Below are positions 20,137-29,308 of a stretch of DNA of 64,000 nucleotides, in pieces (position 1 is the stretch's first letter; the number at the start of each line of letters is the position of its first letter). The DNA comes from Hydrogenimonas cancrithermarum (GTDB taxonomy: Bacteria > Campylobacterota > Campylobacteria > Campylobacterales > Hydrogenimonadaceae): assembly GCF_030296055.1 (NCBI RefSeq), contig NZ_AP027370.1, positions 372,001 to 436,000 on the forward strand, read 5' to 3'. The position numbers and the translations under genes are program-made. Under the pieces are notes generated by a model that saw only the letters and a program-made list of their open reading frames with translations, was not told where the DNA came from and did not search any database.

Positions 20137-20817
20137 TTACAGCGCTTCCTCTTCCAGCAATACGGCTCCTGCGAGATAGACGTAGGTCAAAATCATAAAG
20201 ATGAATGCCTGCAGAATCGCGGAAAATGTCAGAAGCAAAAATGCGGGAAGAGGCACGATCCACGGTGCAAGCATCAGAAGAACCCACAAAAAGAGGTCAT
20301 CACCCTTGATGTTACCGAAGAGTCGGAATGAAAGCGAGATGATACGCGAAATATGAGAGACGATCTCGATAGGGAACATGAGTGGAGCCAGCCACTTGAC
20401 CGGTCCCATAAAGTGGGCGAAATAATGTACGACACCATGTCGGCGAATACCTTCGAAGTTGTAGTAGATAAAGACAATGAGCGCCAGTGTCAGCGTCATG
20501 TTGATGTTGCCGGTCGGAGACTCGAAACCGGGAATGATACCCAGTACATTCGCGATGAAGACGATAATACCGATCGTCGCGACAAGCGGAAGATACTTTT
20601 TCGCATTCGTTTCACCGATGACGTCTCGTCCCATGGCAATGATACCCTGAAGATAAGCCTCCATGATATTCTGTGTTCCCGTCGGAACGAGCTTCAACGA
20701 TTTTGTGGCCATTTTCGCAAGCAGAAGTGCCAGAATGGCTGTCAGAAGTACATGTGTCGTGAAGATGAACCCATGTGAGTGGTTGAGGGCTCCAAAAAAG
20801 GTAAATACACCTTCCAT
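20137..20817 (-). CDS. atpB: F1Fo ATP synthase subunit a
   Basis: This 226-residue integral membrane subunit forms the proton half-channels of Fo. The essential Arg lies in the conserved [15 protein letters not shown] (about residues 165-179), and the last helices contain the [15 protein letters not shown] block. AAGGAAG precedes the start. As in other Campylobacterota it is separated from the other atp genes, none of which is in this window. Confidence 0.96.
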   Translation of the reverse strand: MEGVFTFFGALNHSHGFIFTTHVLLTAILALLLAKMATKSLKLVPTGTQNIMEAYLQGIIAMGRDVIGETNAKKYLPLVATIGIIVFIANVLGIIPGFESPTGNINMTLTLALIVFIYYNFEGIRRHGVVHYFAHFMGPVKWLAPLMFPIEIVSHISRIISLSFRLFGNIKGDDLFLWVLLMLAPWIVPLPAFLLLTFSAILQAFIFMILTYVYLAGAVLLEEEAL

Positions 20818-20863
20818 TCGTCTTCCTTTGATATAAATTTGTGCGATTTTAGCATAAGGTCCA

Positions 20864-21649
20864 TTAATCGGGCTTTAATACTCCTCTTATAACTCTGTTT
20901 TTTTCCTGTCCCAACCGGTAGAGTGCGAAATCGTACTTCACAGGATCTTCCGGACAAAATCTCTTGAGTGCCTGCGTCAACTCCACCGCCGCTTTCCAGT
21001 CATAGGTTTTCCGTTTCAACAGTCCGAGCGAACGGCCCACCTGAAACGTATGGGTATCGAGAGGAATGACGAGATCGGCTTTCGACACTTCGGTCCACAA
21101 CCCCAGATCGAGCGTATCCTTTCGGACCAGCCATCGAAGAAACATCATCCAGCGTTTGTAGGGACTTGTCGGCTTGCCGTTTTTCGGAATCGAGCCAACG
21201 AGAAAACGGTAGCCCCTGCTCTCGTATCGATTCAACATGCCGAAACGTTCGATCAATGAAAAAATACCATCGAGTACCTTCCGCTCTTTCTCATACCCTT
21301 TTAAAAAAGTCTCTTTCATTTCGCCCTGCCCCAGCCGGCTCAGCATCAAAAAGACCTGAATAACATCTTCCGTGGATTGAAAGCGGTAGTAACGGTTCGA
21401 AAGTTGTTTCCGTATCGTGGCTTCGTCACTGTCAAGAAGCGAAAAGTCGAGCGAGCGGAGAAACTTGACGATATTTTGCGCATTCCCGTACCCAAAAAGT
21501 GCGCAGAGCAGAATGGCCCGCGCATCTTCCAGCCCGCATGCCACCTGCAGGGGATCGGCGGCACCGCCGATCAGCTCGGCCGGATCGTTGCGCTTCGCCG
21601 CTTCGCTTTCGAGCCGATCACGCAAGCCGATAGAAACGTTTTCGTTCAC
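20864..21649 (-). CDS. TIGR02757-family protein (DUF2400)
   Basis: This 261-residue protein fits the TIGR02757/DUF2400 family. It has an N-terminal helical part with [15 protein letters not shown], and later [16 protein letters not shown] and [19 protein letters not shown] with [12 protein letters not shown] near the end. Weak resemblance to helix-hairpin-helix DNA glycosylases has been suggested for the family; its role is not known. The GTG start at 21649 lies inside the end of rpoN (32-base overlap). Confidence 0.8.
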   Translation of the reverse strand: MNENVSIGLRDRLESEAAKRNDPAELIGGAADPLQVACGLEDARAILLCALFGYGNAQNIVKFLRSLDFSLLDSDEATIRKQLSNRYYRFQSTEDVIQVFLMLSRLGQGEMKETFLKGYEKERKVLDGIFSLIERFGMLNRYESRGYRFLVGSIPKNGKPTSPYKRWMMFLRWLVRKDTLDLGLWTEVSKADLVIPLDTHTFQVGRSLGLLKRKTYDWKAAVELTQALKRFCPEDPVKYDFALYRLGQEKNRVIRGVLKPD

Positions 21650-22877
21650 TCGATCCTCCGATTTGCATCTGTTTACGGTACTTCGTAACGGTCCGTCTCA
21701 CCATCTTGACGCCAAATTTCGCCTCGATCATCTCGAGCAGTTTCTGATCGCTCAGCGGCTTGTTTCGATCTTCGCTCGCAATCGCTTCGGTAATGAACCG
21801 TTTGATCGAGGCGTTGCTCACCTCCTCGTCGATGCCGGCAGTGAAAAAACTCTTCATCGGAAAGATACCACGGTCACACATAAGGTATTTGTTGGCGATG
21901 GCACGGGAGATCGTGGAAGGATTGTGGTCGAACTCTTCGGCGATATCTTTGAGTTTCATCGGACGAATGTCGCCGCCGTGGAAAAAATCGTACTGAAATT
22001 CGACGATCATCAGCCCTATTTTGTAGAGTGTGGCCTTGCGCATCTGCAGTGCATCGATAAGATCGCGTGCCTCTTTGATCTTTTTGCGTACGAAAGCGTG
22101 GTCACATCCATCCTCTTCGATATGGATATCGGGATAAAAGGCATCGTTGATCGCGACGTCGATCCCCTCCGACGTCGTCGTGATGACGAGATCCGGAATA
22201 ATGGGAACGGAAGCTTCGAGCGTCTCGATGGCCGGCGGATTTTTGAATGTGCGGATCACCTTCAGCGCCGCTTCATAGTCGTTATGGCCCCGAAAGCGGC
22301 CAATGTTCTCGAAATCCTCCAGCATCTGTTCCACAAGCGAATAAATCGGCTCTTCAACCCCACTCTGACGCAGCTGAAAAAGCATCGCTTCGGGTGCGTT
22401 CAGCGCACCGACTCCCGGCGGATCGAGATAGGCAAAACGGTGTCGAATCTTTTCAACCTGCGACGATGAGATTCCGAACCTCTCGGCAATCGCTTCGATC
22501 TCACCTTCGAAGTACCCCTCCGAACCGATCTCTTCGATGAGCGCATAAGCGACCGATTCGCTGAGCGGCGTAGGGAAAAGGGGTGCGTTGATCTGTTCGT
22601 AAAGAAGTTCATAAATCGATTTTCGATGCACAGTCAGTGCTTCGATCGCTTCACTGCTCGAGGAACGGTCGCCATGGTAAAGGACCTTTTTGGTAAAAAT
22701 GGCGGAGAACTGCGACTCGAATCCGGAGCGGACTTCCATATAGGGATTCTCTTTTTCATACGCTTTGAGCTCTTCTTCGAGCTCTTCGAGGCCTGCCTGC
22801 AATATAGGGAGCCAACTGCGCAGAGTGTTTGAAAGTTTTGTCTTGGTCTGAACACTCTGGCTCTGACGGAGTCTCAC
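21618..22877 (-). CDS. rpoN: RNA polymerase sigma-54 factor RpoN
   Basis: This 419-residue protein has a Gln/Leu-rich region I (residues 1-45), a core-binding central region with repeated acidic helices, and a DNA-binding C-terminus with the RpoN box VRRTVTKYRKQM (about residues 398-409). In Campylobacterota sigma-54 controls mid-class flagellar genes. It needs an enhancer-binding ATPase, none of which is seen here. The start is GTG with AGGAGAGAAGGG upstream. It follows lptB in the same direction. Confidence 0.95.
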   Translation of the reverse strand: MRLRQSQSVQTKTKLSNTLRSWLPILQAGLEELEEELKAYEKENPYMEVRSGFESQFSAIFTKKVLYHGDRSSSSEAIEALTVHRKSIYELLYEQINAPLFPTPLSESVAYALIEEIGSEGYFEGEIEAIAERFGISSSQVEKIRHRFAYLDPPGVGALNAPEAMLFQLRQSGVEEPIYSLVEQMLEDFENIGRFRGHNDYEAALKVIRTFKNPPAIETLEASVPIIPDLVITTTSEGIDVAINDAFYPDIHIEEDGCDHAFVRKKIKEARDLIDALQMRKATLYKIGLMIVEFQYDFFHGGDIRPMKLKDIAEEFDHNPSTISRAIANKYLMCDRGIFPMKSFFTAGIDEEVSNASIKRFITEAIASEDRNKPLSDQKLLEMIEAKFGVKMVRRTVTKYRKQMQIGGSSERKRFYRLA

Positions 22878-22919
22878 GTTACCCTTCTCTCCTGGTGATT
22901 TCGTTCATTTCAAATGGCA

Positions 22920-23642
22920 TCATAAGGTAAAGTGTTCTCCCAGATAGTGCTTGATGACATCCGGGTTGGAAGCGATCTCTCCGGCACTCCCCTTCGCCAT
23001 CAGTTCACCCGATCGCATGACATAGGCTCGGTGGCAGATCCCCAGCGTCTCACGGACGTTGTGGTCGGTGATGAGGACGCCGATGTCGAGCTCCAGTAGC
23101 TGACGGATGACGTTTTGTATATCGATGACCGCGATGGGGTCGACCCCTGCAAAGGGTTCGTCGAGCAGCAGAAATTTCGGTTTGCTCACCAGTGCACGTG
23201 CGATCTCGGCACGCCGCCGCTCCCCGCCGCTGAGGCGGATCCCCTTGCGATGACGGATCGGCTCGATATTGAAGAGTTCCAGCAGATTCTCGATCCGTTT
23301 GTAGGCGCTCTTTTTATTCAGTTTCGCCGCTTCCGCCGCGATCAGCAGGTTCTCCTCGACCGTCAAGTCCTTGAAAATACTCGACTCCTGCGGAAGGTAA
23401 CCGATACCCAGACGCGAACGCACATGCAGCGGATCGCGCGTCACATCCATATCGTCGATATAGACGTTGCCGTCGGTGACACCGATGAGCCCGCAAATCA
23501 TATAAAAGGTCGTCGTCTTGCCCGCTCCATTGGGCCCCAGAAGCCCTACGACCTCTTTGGTGTTGAGTTCCAGAGAAACACCTTTGACAATCGGTGTTTT
23601 TTTGATCGTTTTGACCAGATTTTCGGCGCGAAGACTATGCAT
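22920..23642 (-). CDS. lptB: LPS export ABC ATPase LptB
   Basis: This 240-residue ATPase powers lipopolysaccharide extraction from the inner membrane with LptFG. It has Walker A GPNGAGKT, the Q-loop GYLPQESSIFKDL typical of LptB, signature LSGGERRRAEIARAL, Walker B LLLDEPFAGVDP and the switch His in ITDHNVRETL. I set the start at ATG 23642 (MHSLRAENL), which overlaps tsaE by 8 bases; the open frame extends further upstream but without family similarity. Confidence 0.95.
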   Translation of the reverse strand: MHSLRAENLVKTIKKTPIVKGVSLELNTKEVVGLLGPNGAGKTTTFYMICGLIGVTDGNVYIDDMDVTRDPLHVRSRLGIGYLPQESSIFKDLTVEENLLIAAEAAKLNKKSAYKRIENLLELFNIEPIRHRKGIRLSGGERRRAEIARALVSKPKFLLLDEPFAGVDPIAVIDIQNVIRQLLELDIGVLITDHNVRETLGICHRAYVMRSGELMAKGSAGEIASNPDVIKHYLGEHFTL

Positions 23643-24054
23643 CGGTTTCAACCTTGTATAGGCGAGATCCCTCTTTGGGGGTAATTTCGATAACGGCGAC
23701 ATTGAAACCGTGGGAGCGCAGCAGTTTCTCCAGTGCCTCATCGCCCCACTCCACAAGGTGCCATCCCGGCGCTTCGAGACTCTCGAGTAGCCCCATCGCC
23801 AGAAACTTCTCGTTCGGGCACTGATAGAGATCGTAGTGAGCGATGCCGTTGTCGTAAACCTGCTGAATCGAGAAAGTGGGCGAGGTAACCCTGCTCGAGC
23901 ACCCTTTCGCCTCGGCAAGGGCTTTTGTCAATGTCGTCTTTCCGGATGCCAGATCTCCACGCAAAAAGATGACGGCATCTTCCGGGAGCATCGCTTCGAT
24001 CTGCGCTGCCGCTTCGTCGAGATTTTCGAGTGATGCTTCGATGATTTTCGTCAT
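23635..24054 (-). CDS. tsaE: tRNA t6A biosynthesis ATPase TsaE
   Basis: This 139-residue P-loop protein works with TsaD and TsaB to form N6-threonylcarbamoyl-A37 in tRNA. Walker A is GDLASGKTTLTKALA (about residues 33-47), followed by VTSPTFSIQQVY and HYDLYQ, then LVEWGDE, all typical of TsaE. It overlaps trpD upstream by ATGA and lptB downstream. Confidence 0.94.
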   Translation of the reverse strand: MTKIIEASLENLDEAAAQIEAMLPEDAVIFLRGDLASGKTTLTKALAEAKGCSSRVTSPTFSIQQVYDNGIAHYDLYQCPNEKFLAMGLLESLEAPGWHLVEWGDEALEKLLRSHGFNVAVIEITPKEGSRLYKVETDA

Positions 24055-25034
24055 AATGCGTTGGAAACCTCCACGATTTTTTTCAGCGCCGCTTCGGCAC
24101 GTCCCGAGTCGATCGTCTCTTCGGCGATCTGCAAGCCATCCTGAAAATCGCGTGCTTTGCCGTCCACGATCAATGCGGCCGCCGCATTGACAAGGACGAT
24201 ATCGCGTTTCGGCCCCCTCTCTTCTCCCGAAAGAATCGATGCGGTGATTTTTGCATTTTCGGCCGCATCACCCCCTCGGATCGCCTCCATCGGTGCCCGC
24301 TCGATCCCGAAGTCCAGCGGATCGATCTCCATCTTTTTCAAATCTCCCGCCTCCAGCATCTCGGCGACACTCCTGTCGCTGACGGAGATCTCGTCGAGGC
24401 CATCGCGGCTGCTGACGACCATCGCCCGTTCGGTTCCGAGTTTCTTGAGCGCTTCCGCCATTTTTGAAACGAATGAGGGGTCGAAGACACCGATCAGCTG
24501 TTTTCTGACATCTGCCGGATTGCTGAGCGGTCCCAGGATGTTGAAGATGGTACGATGCGGAATCGATTTGCGGATTGGCATGACGAACTTCATCGCCGGA
24601 TGATGATGAATGGCGAAGATGAAGGTGAAACCGCACGCTTCGAGCATCTTGACCTGCTGTTCTGGCGAGAGATCCAAACGGATTCCCAGATGCTCCAGCA
24701 TGTCGGCACTTCCCGACTTGCTGGTGATGGAACGATTGCCGTGCTTGGCCACATAACACCCCGCTCCCGCAAGCAGCAGCGAAACGGTCGAGGAGATATT
24801 GAAACTGCCGCTTTTGTCGCCACCTGTCCCGCAGTTGTCGATCAGCTTCTCGCGAAGATCTTCGGGCACCGGAAGTTTGATCGCATGCGAGCGCATCACC
24901 TCCGCCGCCGCCGCGATCTCATCGGCACTCTCGCCCCGCTCGGCCATTTCAACCAGGAGCCTTCTCGCCTCCTCTTCCGCCATTTCGCCGCGAAAAAGAT
25001 GTTCGAAGGCTACTTTTGTCTCCTCGTATGTCAT
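24051..25034 (-). CDS. trpD: Anthranilate phosphoribosyltransferase TrpD
   Basis: This 327-residue enzyme attaches anthranilate to PRPP in tryptophan synthesis. It has the PRPP loop DNCGTGGDKSGSFNISS, KHGNRSITSKSGSADMLE, and FIFAIHHHPAMKFVMPIRKS. It is a stand-alone trpD with no other trp gene nearby, placed between an S4-domain gene and tsaE with ATGA overlaps on both sides. Confidence 0.95.
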   Translation of the reverse strand: MTYEETKVAFEHLFRGEMAEEEARRLLVEMAERGESADEIAAAAEVMRSHAIKLPVPEDLREKLIDNCGTGGDKSGSFNISSTVSLLLAGAGCYVAKHGNRSITSKSGSADMLEHLGIRLDLSPEQQVKMLEACGFTFIFAIHHHPAMKFVMPIRKSIPHRTIFNILGPLSNPADVRKQLIGVFDPSFVSKMAEALKKLGTERAMVVSSRDGLDEISVSDRSVAEMLEAGDLKKMEIDPLDFGIERAPMEAIRGGDAAENAKITASILSGEERGPKRDIVLVNAAAALIVDGKARDFQDGLQIAEETIDSGRAEAALKKIVEVSNAL

Positions 25035-25279
25035 GCGATCTCCTCCACATACTCATCCTTCGCGCTTTTTGGGATGGTTTTCGTTGTCGGGATTTTGAGT
25101 ACCCTGTACTCTTTCGTGCCTTTGAGGTAGCGTATTTCGATCACGTCGCCCACTTTGACCTCTTTGCTCGGCTTCGCCTGGACACCGTTGATAAAAACGA
25201 CACCGCTTTTGACCATATCCTGCGCGATGGTTCTGCGTTTGACGAGGTTGACGCTACTCAAATATTTATCGATTCTCAA
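25031..25279 (-). CDS. S4-domain RNA-binding protein (Hsp15/RqcP-like)
   Basis: This 82-residue protein is almost entirely an S4 RNA-binding domain: MRIDKYLSSVNLVKRRTIA, then SGVVFINGVQAKPSKEVKVG and DVIEIRY. Small stand-alone S4 proteins of this kind include Hsp15 and RqcP, which bind stalled 50S subunits; which one this resembles more cannot be judged by eye. Translation probably starts at TTG (25279) with GGAG upstream. It heads the trpD-tsaE-lptB-rpoN run. Confidence 0.85.
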   Translation of the reverse strand: MRIDKYLSSVNLVKRRTIAQDMVKSGVVFINGVQAKPSKEVKVGDVIEIRYLKGTKEYRVLKIPTTKTIPKSAKDEYVEEIA

Positions 25280-25324
25280 AAGCTCTCCAAATTTTCTTTT
25301 TATTTTATCGACTCGATGATTAAA

Positions 25325-27979
25325 TTAAAGTTTCGGCCGCCATCTCATCCACTCTTTTTCCGCTTCGTTGTAAAGTTTGAAACGCGCACCCTCTTCGACA
25401 ACCTCATCCGGTGCATCCGGTACGGCCATACCGATACCGCCCTGAATCATCGTCGCGAGTGTCTCCGTCTGCACTTTTACGCCCAGAAGGCTCACTTCCA
25501 TGCCCAGTGCTCCCGCCATATAGAAGCGGGCATTCTTTCGAACCAAATGGGCATAACGGGGAGCGATATAGCAGCCGACAGAGACATGGGTCGCATCGTC
25601 ACTCAGGGCAAAGCTCTCGACTTCGCCGATCTCCACCTGACGGTAGAGTACCGGCGATCCTCTCTTCAGACTGCTTTTCCTGTCTGCGATCAGTTCGATG
25701 CGAAGGCCATCTTCTCCATAGGTTCGCGGCGGCGGAGTTTCCGAAAGGACGAAAGCGTCGCTTCGTGCCATTTCCCGTCCCGGCAGCAGAGCGATCGCAG
25801 GCCCCATGACAACGGCTGAAGGGTTTTGAACCCCACCGACACCCAATTCGAAATTCCGGAGCCAGAAAATCGTATCGCTGTGCAGAAGATGATTCGATCG
25901 TTTCTCGATCAAAACGGTGGCCTTGACCATATTCCCTTCCAGAAGCACCTTCTCGACCCTGCCAATCCTTATATTCTTGTACAACAAGGGGCTCCCTTTT
26001 TTTATTTCACCGCCATCCCTCATCCAGAGCACGAAACGATCGTACTTCCTCGCGATCTCTTGCTCCTCATCGTAAATGTCGAAACAGTGCCCCGCATCGA
26101 CGGCAGAAGCATTCGGATCGGGTGTTTCAAAGCTCAGACCACCCCGTATCATACTCTCGAGCGTTCCCGTTTCGATCTTGATATCGGGAAACGCCATCTC
26201 GAAAGAGAGGCCACTGACATTTTGGAACCGCGTGGAGGCGTTGATCTTCCCTGCAAACGCTCTGTCGATATAGAGCTTGACATCGATCATGTCTTTTTCC
26301 GGAAGATAGTCGTACGCGACCACCTCTCCCGCTTTGAGTTTTCTATATAGAACCGGTGCACCTTCGTTCAGTGCATCCAACTCTTTCATCAGAACATGGA
26401 AAAAGGTGCCTCCCGATACGAGGTAACGCGCCTTTTCATACGCTGCGAAATCTTCGTAGAGCACGAAACTGCTCTTGCTTCCACCGCTCACGCCTACGGG
26501 GGTTTCGAGTACGATGCCTCCTTTTACCATAGTTTCGAACGATCCACTGTCGAAACGGATGCGGTGCATCGAAACATCGAGCTCGACCCCGCTTCGCACA
26601 TAGAACATCGAAGAGTCGTTGACAAAATCGGCATATTTCGGTGCGATGACGGCATCGATCTCGACACGCTCGCTCTTTTTTCCGAATCGAACCGACTCGA
26701 TTTTGCCAATTGCGATATTGCGATAGAAGACCGTCGTCCCCGCTCTGACAGATTCTGCCCGTTTGGCCAGGAGCCGGATGTGCCTGCCTTTCAACGGCAT
26801 CGGTTCATCGTGCAGAATGAAGCGGGAAGCGACAGGTGCACCTATCTTTGCGGTATCGAATGTAATATAGGGGCCGCTGGCGATGGCACTCAGCCCTTTG
26901 ATCCCGTCGAAACCGATCTTTGGACGGACGATTCTGAACCATGCCGCCTCGTTGGCCAGAAGTCGGAACGATTGGTCGAGCCTGATCGTAAAAAGCGTCT
27001 TCTCTTTTTGGGCATCGTATCGTACATCGAGAATTTCACCCACTTCGAACCCTCGGTAGTAGATATGCGAGAGTTCCGGATCGATATTGTAGGCTTCATC
27101 GGCCGTGAGCGTGATGAGATCTTCCTCCATTCTCGAAGCAAGCCGTGAGTCGTAGAGCCTGAAAGATGCCTCGGAGGTGGCGGGTTTCGCTTTGTCGGGC
27201 GAACTGAACGCGATGCCGCCCGCGAGCAAAGAGGCGATCGAGTCGAAACGGACCTTCACGCCCGAAAGGGAAGCTTTGACATCGATGCCGCTCACCTTCC
27301 AGAAACGGCTCTTCTGTTTGACCAGGCTTCTATACTGATCTTCGATAAAGAGGGTATAAACCACATCGCCGCCAACCAGCCGTTTGTCGATGACTTTGCC
27401 GACGACAAAATGGTTGAAAAGAACCGGTGCGTTGATACTGACACTCCCTTTTTCGGCTCTCAATGTCAGATAGAACCCCTTGTCGTATCGTTTCGGAGGA
27501 TATTTCGTATCACCTTCGAAACGATAGGCTTTCGGCAATCTCAAAATCTTCTCTTTGCTTACGGCCGCGGGATAAAGGTCGACATAGACACCGCTTATGA
27601 TCGTATCCAGCCCAGAAATTTCGGTCATGGAAACATGGGGCTCGACTTTTATGAAATGTGTTCCCTTGCGTGCGACCAAGGCGACCGCATCCGGATCGAC
27701 CGTTATCGTCACGTCCACTTTGAAAAGATCGTTCCTATCGACCGTGACACCGGAAACACGGCCTATTTTGATCCCTTTGTAAAGAAGCGGGGTCTTGTCG
27801 ACTTCCAGACCGTTGCCATTTTCGAAGACCACGACGACATCGGTACCCATTTCGGCATAGTGCTTGTAGATCAGCCATGCCGTCATGCCGAGTGCCACAA
27901 GAGGAATCAGCCATACCAGCCAGAGGGTTCCCCTCCCCTTTTGAACCGCATGGGGAATCTCGTGTTTCGTATCGTTCAT
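25325..27979 (-). CDS. LetB/PqiB-like protein with seven MCE domains
   Basis: This 884-residue protein is anchored by one N-terminal helix (about residues 19-40) and continues in the periplasm as a chain of MCE (MlaD) domains. I count seven by the recurring pattern of two strands ending LLYKGIKIGRV, VLFNHFVVGKV, IYYRGFEVGEI, VFYRNIAIGKI, VLYRKLKAGEV, LLYKNIRIGRV and VLYRQVEIGEV. Seven domains and this length match E. coli LetB (YebT), which forms a lipid tunnel across the periplasm; PqiB has three. It follows the two LetA half genes by 16 bases. Confidence 0.88.
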   Translation of the reverse strand: MNDTKHEIPHAVQKGRGTLWLVWLIPLVALGMTAWLIYKHYAEMGTDVVVVFENGNGLEVDKTPLLYKGIKIGRVSGVTVDRNDLFKVDVTITVDPDAVALVARKGTHFIKVEPHVSMTEISGLDTIISGVYVDLYPAAVSKEKILRLPKAYRFEGDTKYPPKRYDKGFYLTLRAEKGSVSINAPVLFNHFVVGKVIDKRLVGGDVVYTLFIEDQYRSLVKQKSRFWKVSGIDVKASLSGVKVRFDSIASLLAGGIAFSSPDKAKPATSEASFRLYDSRLASRMEEDLITLTADEAYNIDPELSHIYYRGFEVGEILDVRYDAQKEKTLFTIRLDQSFRLLANEAAWFRIVRPKIGFDGIKGLSAIASGPYITFDTAKIGAPVASRFILHDEPMPLKGRHIRLLAKRAESVRAGTTVFYRNIAIGKIESVRFGKKSERVEIDAVIAPKYADFVNDSSMFYVRSGVELDVSMHRIRFDSGSFETMVKGGIVLETPVGVSGGSKSSFVLYEDFAAYEKARYLVSGGTFFHVLMKELDALNEGAPVLYRKLKAGEVVAYDYLPEKDMIDVKLYIDRAFAGKINASTRFQNVSGLSFEMAFPDIKIETGTLESMIRGGLSFETPDPNASAVDAGHCFDIYDEEQEIARKYDRFVLWMRDGGEIKKGSPLLYKNIRIGRVEKVLLEGNMVKATVLIEKRSNHLLHSDTIFWLRNFELGVGGVQNPSAVVMGPAIALLPGREMARSDAFVLSETPPPRTYGEDGLRIELIADRKSSLKRGSPVLYRQVEIGEVESFALSDDATHVSVGCYIAPRYAHLVRKNARFYMAGALGMEVSLLGVKVQTETLATMIQGGIGMAVPDAPDEVVEEGARFKLYNEAEKEWMRWRPKL

Positions 27980-27995
27980 CGATGCGCCCTCACTT

Positions 27996-28610
27996 TCATG
28001 TTTGATTTTGCGTATCGAACATCAGACGTGTGTCGAAACTCTCCGTCGCCAGCATCGTCATGATGACGACCATCGCAAACGCGATTGCCGCCGGTCCGGT
28101 GACGATGGTCGCCAACCCTTTGAACTGCACCAGCCCGACCATCAGTGCTACCACGAAGATATCGAGCATCGACCATTTTCCGATAAAGTGTATGACCCGG
28201 TAGAGCCTGAGGCCAAAACGTGCCCGTTCGTGCCATTTGAAATGTACGATCAGCAGAAGATAGATCAGGACCGTCACCTTGAATACAGGGACGAAGACAC
28301 TCGCGACGAAAATCACCAGTGCGATCCCGTAAGAGCCGCTTTGAAAAAAGTAGATGATTCCATCCATGATCGTAGCCGGATCTTTTCCGACAAACGAAAT
28401 GACGATCATCATCGGCAACAGATTCGCCGGAACGAGAAAAATCATCGAAGCGATGGAAAAACTCCAGCTCAATGCGATGGCATGCGGCCTTCGCTGATGC
28501 AGAGCACTGCCGCACCGTCCACATGTTCTACAAGAGAGCGGATGGAGCTTTCGGCAATGCAGACAGAGAACCTTTCCGGCTTCGATATCAGTCAGCCAGC
28601 GCATCGTCAT
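27996..28610 (-). CDS. LetA/PqiA C-terminal-half protein
   Basis: This 204-residue membrane protein starts with a four-Cys zinc motif (LCLHCRKLHPLSCRTCGRCG). About four hydrophobic helices and the PqiA-type sequence PANLLPMMIV follow, then FKVTVLIYLL and GKWSMLDIFVVALMVGL. It corresponds to the second half of LetA/PqiA, which in E. coli is one polypeptide with two such halves. ATG 28610 was chosen because it begins just before the zinc motif and overlaps the first-half gene by 23 bases. With the partner it should feed lipids to the seven-MCE protein. Confidence 0.82.
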   Translation of the reverse strand: MTMRWLTDIEAGKVLCLHCRKLHPLSCRTCGRCGSALHQRRPHAIALSWSFSIASMIFLVPANLLPMMIVISFVGKDPATIMDGIIYFFQSGSYGIALVIFVASVFVPVFKVTVLIYLLLIVHFKWHERARFGLRLYRVIHFIGKWSMLDIFVVALMVGLVQFKGLATIVTGPAAIAFAMVVIMTMLATESFDTRLMFDTQNQT

Positions 28611-29184
28611 CCCATATATCGTCGGGATTGAACCAGACGGTCGTAATGTAGAACGTGATGAAGAAGAAGACAAAGATGAAAAGTCCGAACCCGACATGAA
28701 GCGTCGCCATCTTGTGAAGCTTTACGATCGCCACGATGATACTGATCAGATATACCTCAACCATGCCCCACCTTCTTGCTGTCTCGTAAATCCTGTAATA
28801 GAGTGCCACTCTTTGTGGCTTGTAGCCCATTTTCAGTGGAACGAGAATCATGAGAAGCAGGGCCATCATCCCCATCGGTATCGCAAAAGCCGTGAGCATG
28901 GTAAAGATGGCGATCATCGTATAGCCGTCTTGGTAGAGTTGCCAAAGAACTTCGACCAGTGTGGCGGAAGATTCTACCCCCATGATGTTGAGCGACAAGA
29001 TAGGCAGGAATGTGAGAGGAATGGCCAGCAACAGCGTCGTGAAAGCCATTACGATGATATGGGAGAAGGGTTGCCCTCGCCTGTGAAGGAGCATTTTACA
29101 GCGAGGACAGTGGTAATGTGAAAAATCGAGACGTTGTGGAATATCGATGACAATACCACACTCCGGACATGCCGTCTTTTTCAT
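28588..29184 (-). CDS. LetA/PqiA N-terminal-half protein
   Basis: This 198-residue membrane protein has an N-terminal zinc ribbon (ACPECG, then YHCPRCK). Four hydrophobic helices follow, with the PqiA-type block LTFLPILSLNIMG and RRWGMVEVYLISIIVAIVKL. It is the first half of a split LetA. I set the start at ATG 29184 next to the zinc motif because a TATAAT box on the same strand lies at 29223-29218, inside the longer open frame. Confidence 0.82.
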   Translation of the reverse strand: MKKTACPECGIVIDIPQRLDFSHYHCPRCKMLLHRRGQPFSHIIVMAFTTLLLAIPLTFLPILSLNIMGVESSATLVEVLWQLYQDGYTMIAIFTMLTAFAIPMGMMALLLMILVPLKMGYKPQRVALYYRIYETARRWGMVEVYLISIIVAIVKLHKMATLHVGFGLFIFVFFFITFYITTVWFNPDDIWDDDALAD

Positions 29185-29217
29185 TCGTGATCGACCAATC
29201 TTATTGAAGTTGGATAA

Positions 29218-29223
29218 ATTATA
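29218..29223 (-). promoter_or_regulatory. Probable -10 box of the letAB-type operon
   Basis: TATAAT reads on the minus strand, about 34 bases before the chosen start of the first LetA half. A loose TTGAAA lies 15 bases further upstream. The region is a divergent spacer with the STAS-MlaE gene on the other strand. Confidence 0.45.
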
Positions 29224-29308
29224 CTCCATATCAATGAATTTCAACAAATTTCCTCATTTAGAGCGTTTCAAAAACAGCTCTAATCCAATCTTCGGTAGAA
29301 TACTTTTT

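Noticed and set aside
23643-23918. Upstream extension of lptB
   Set aside because: It lies over tsaE in another frame. The LptB family N-terminus begins at 23642 and gives the normal 240 residues.
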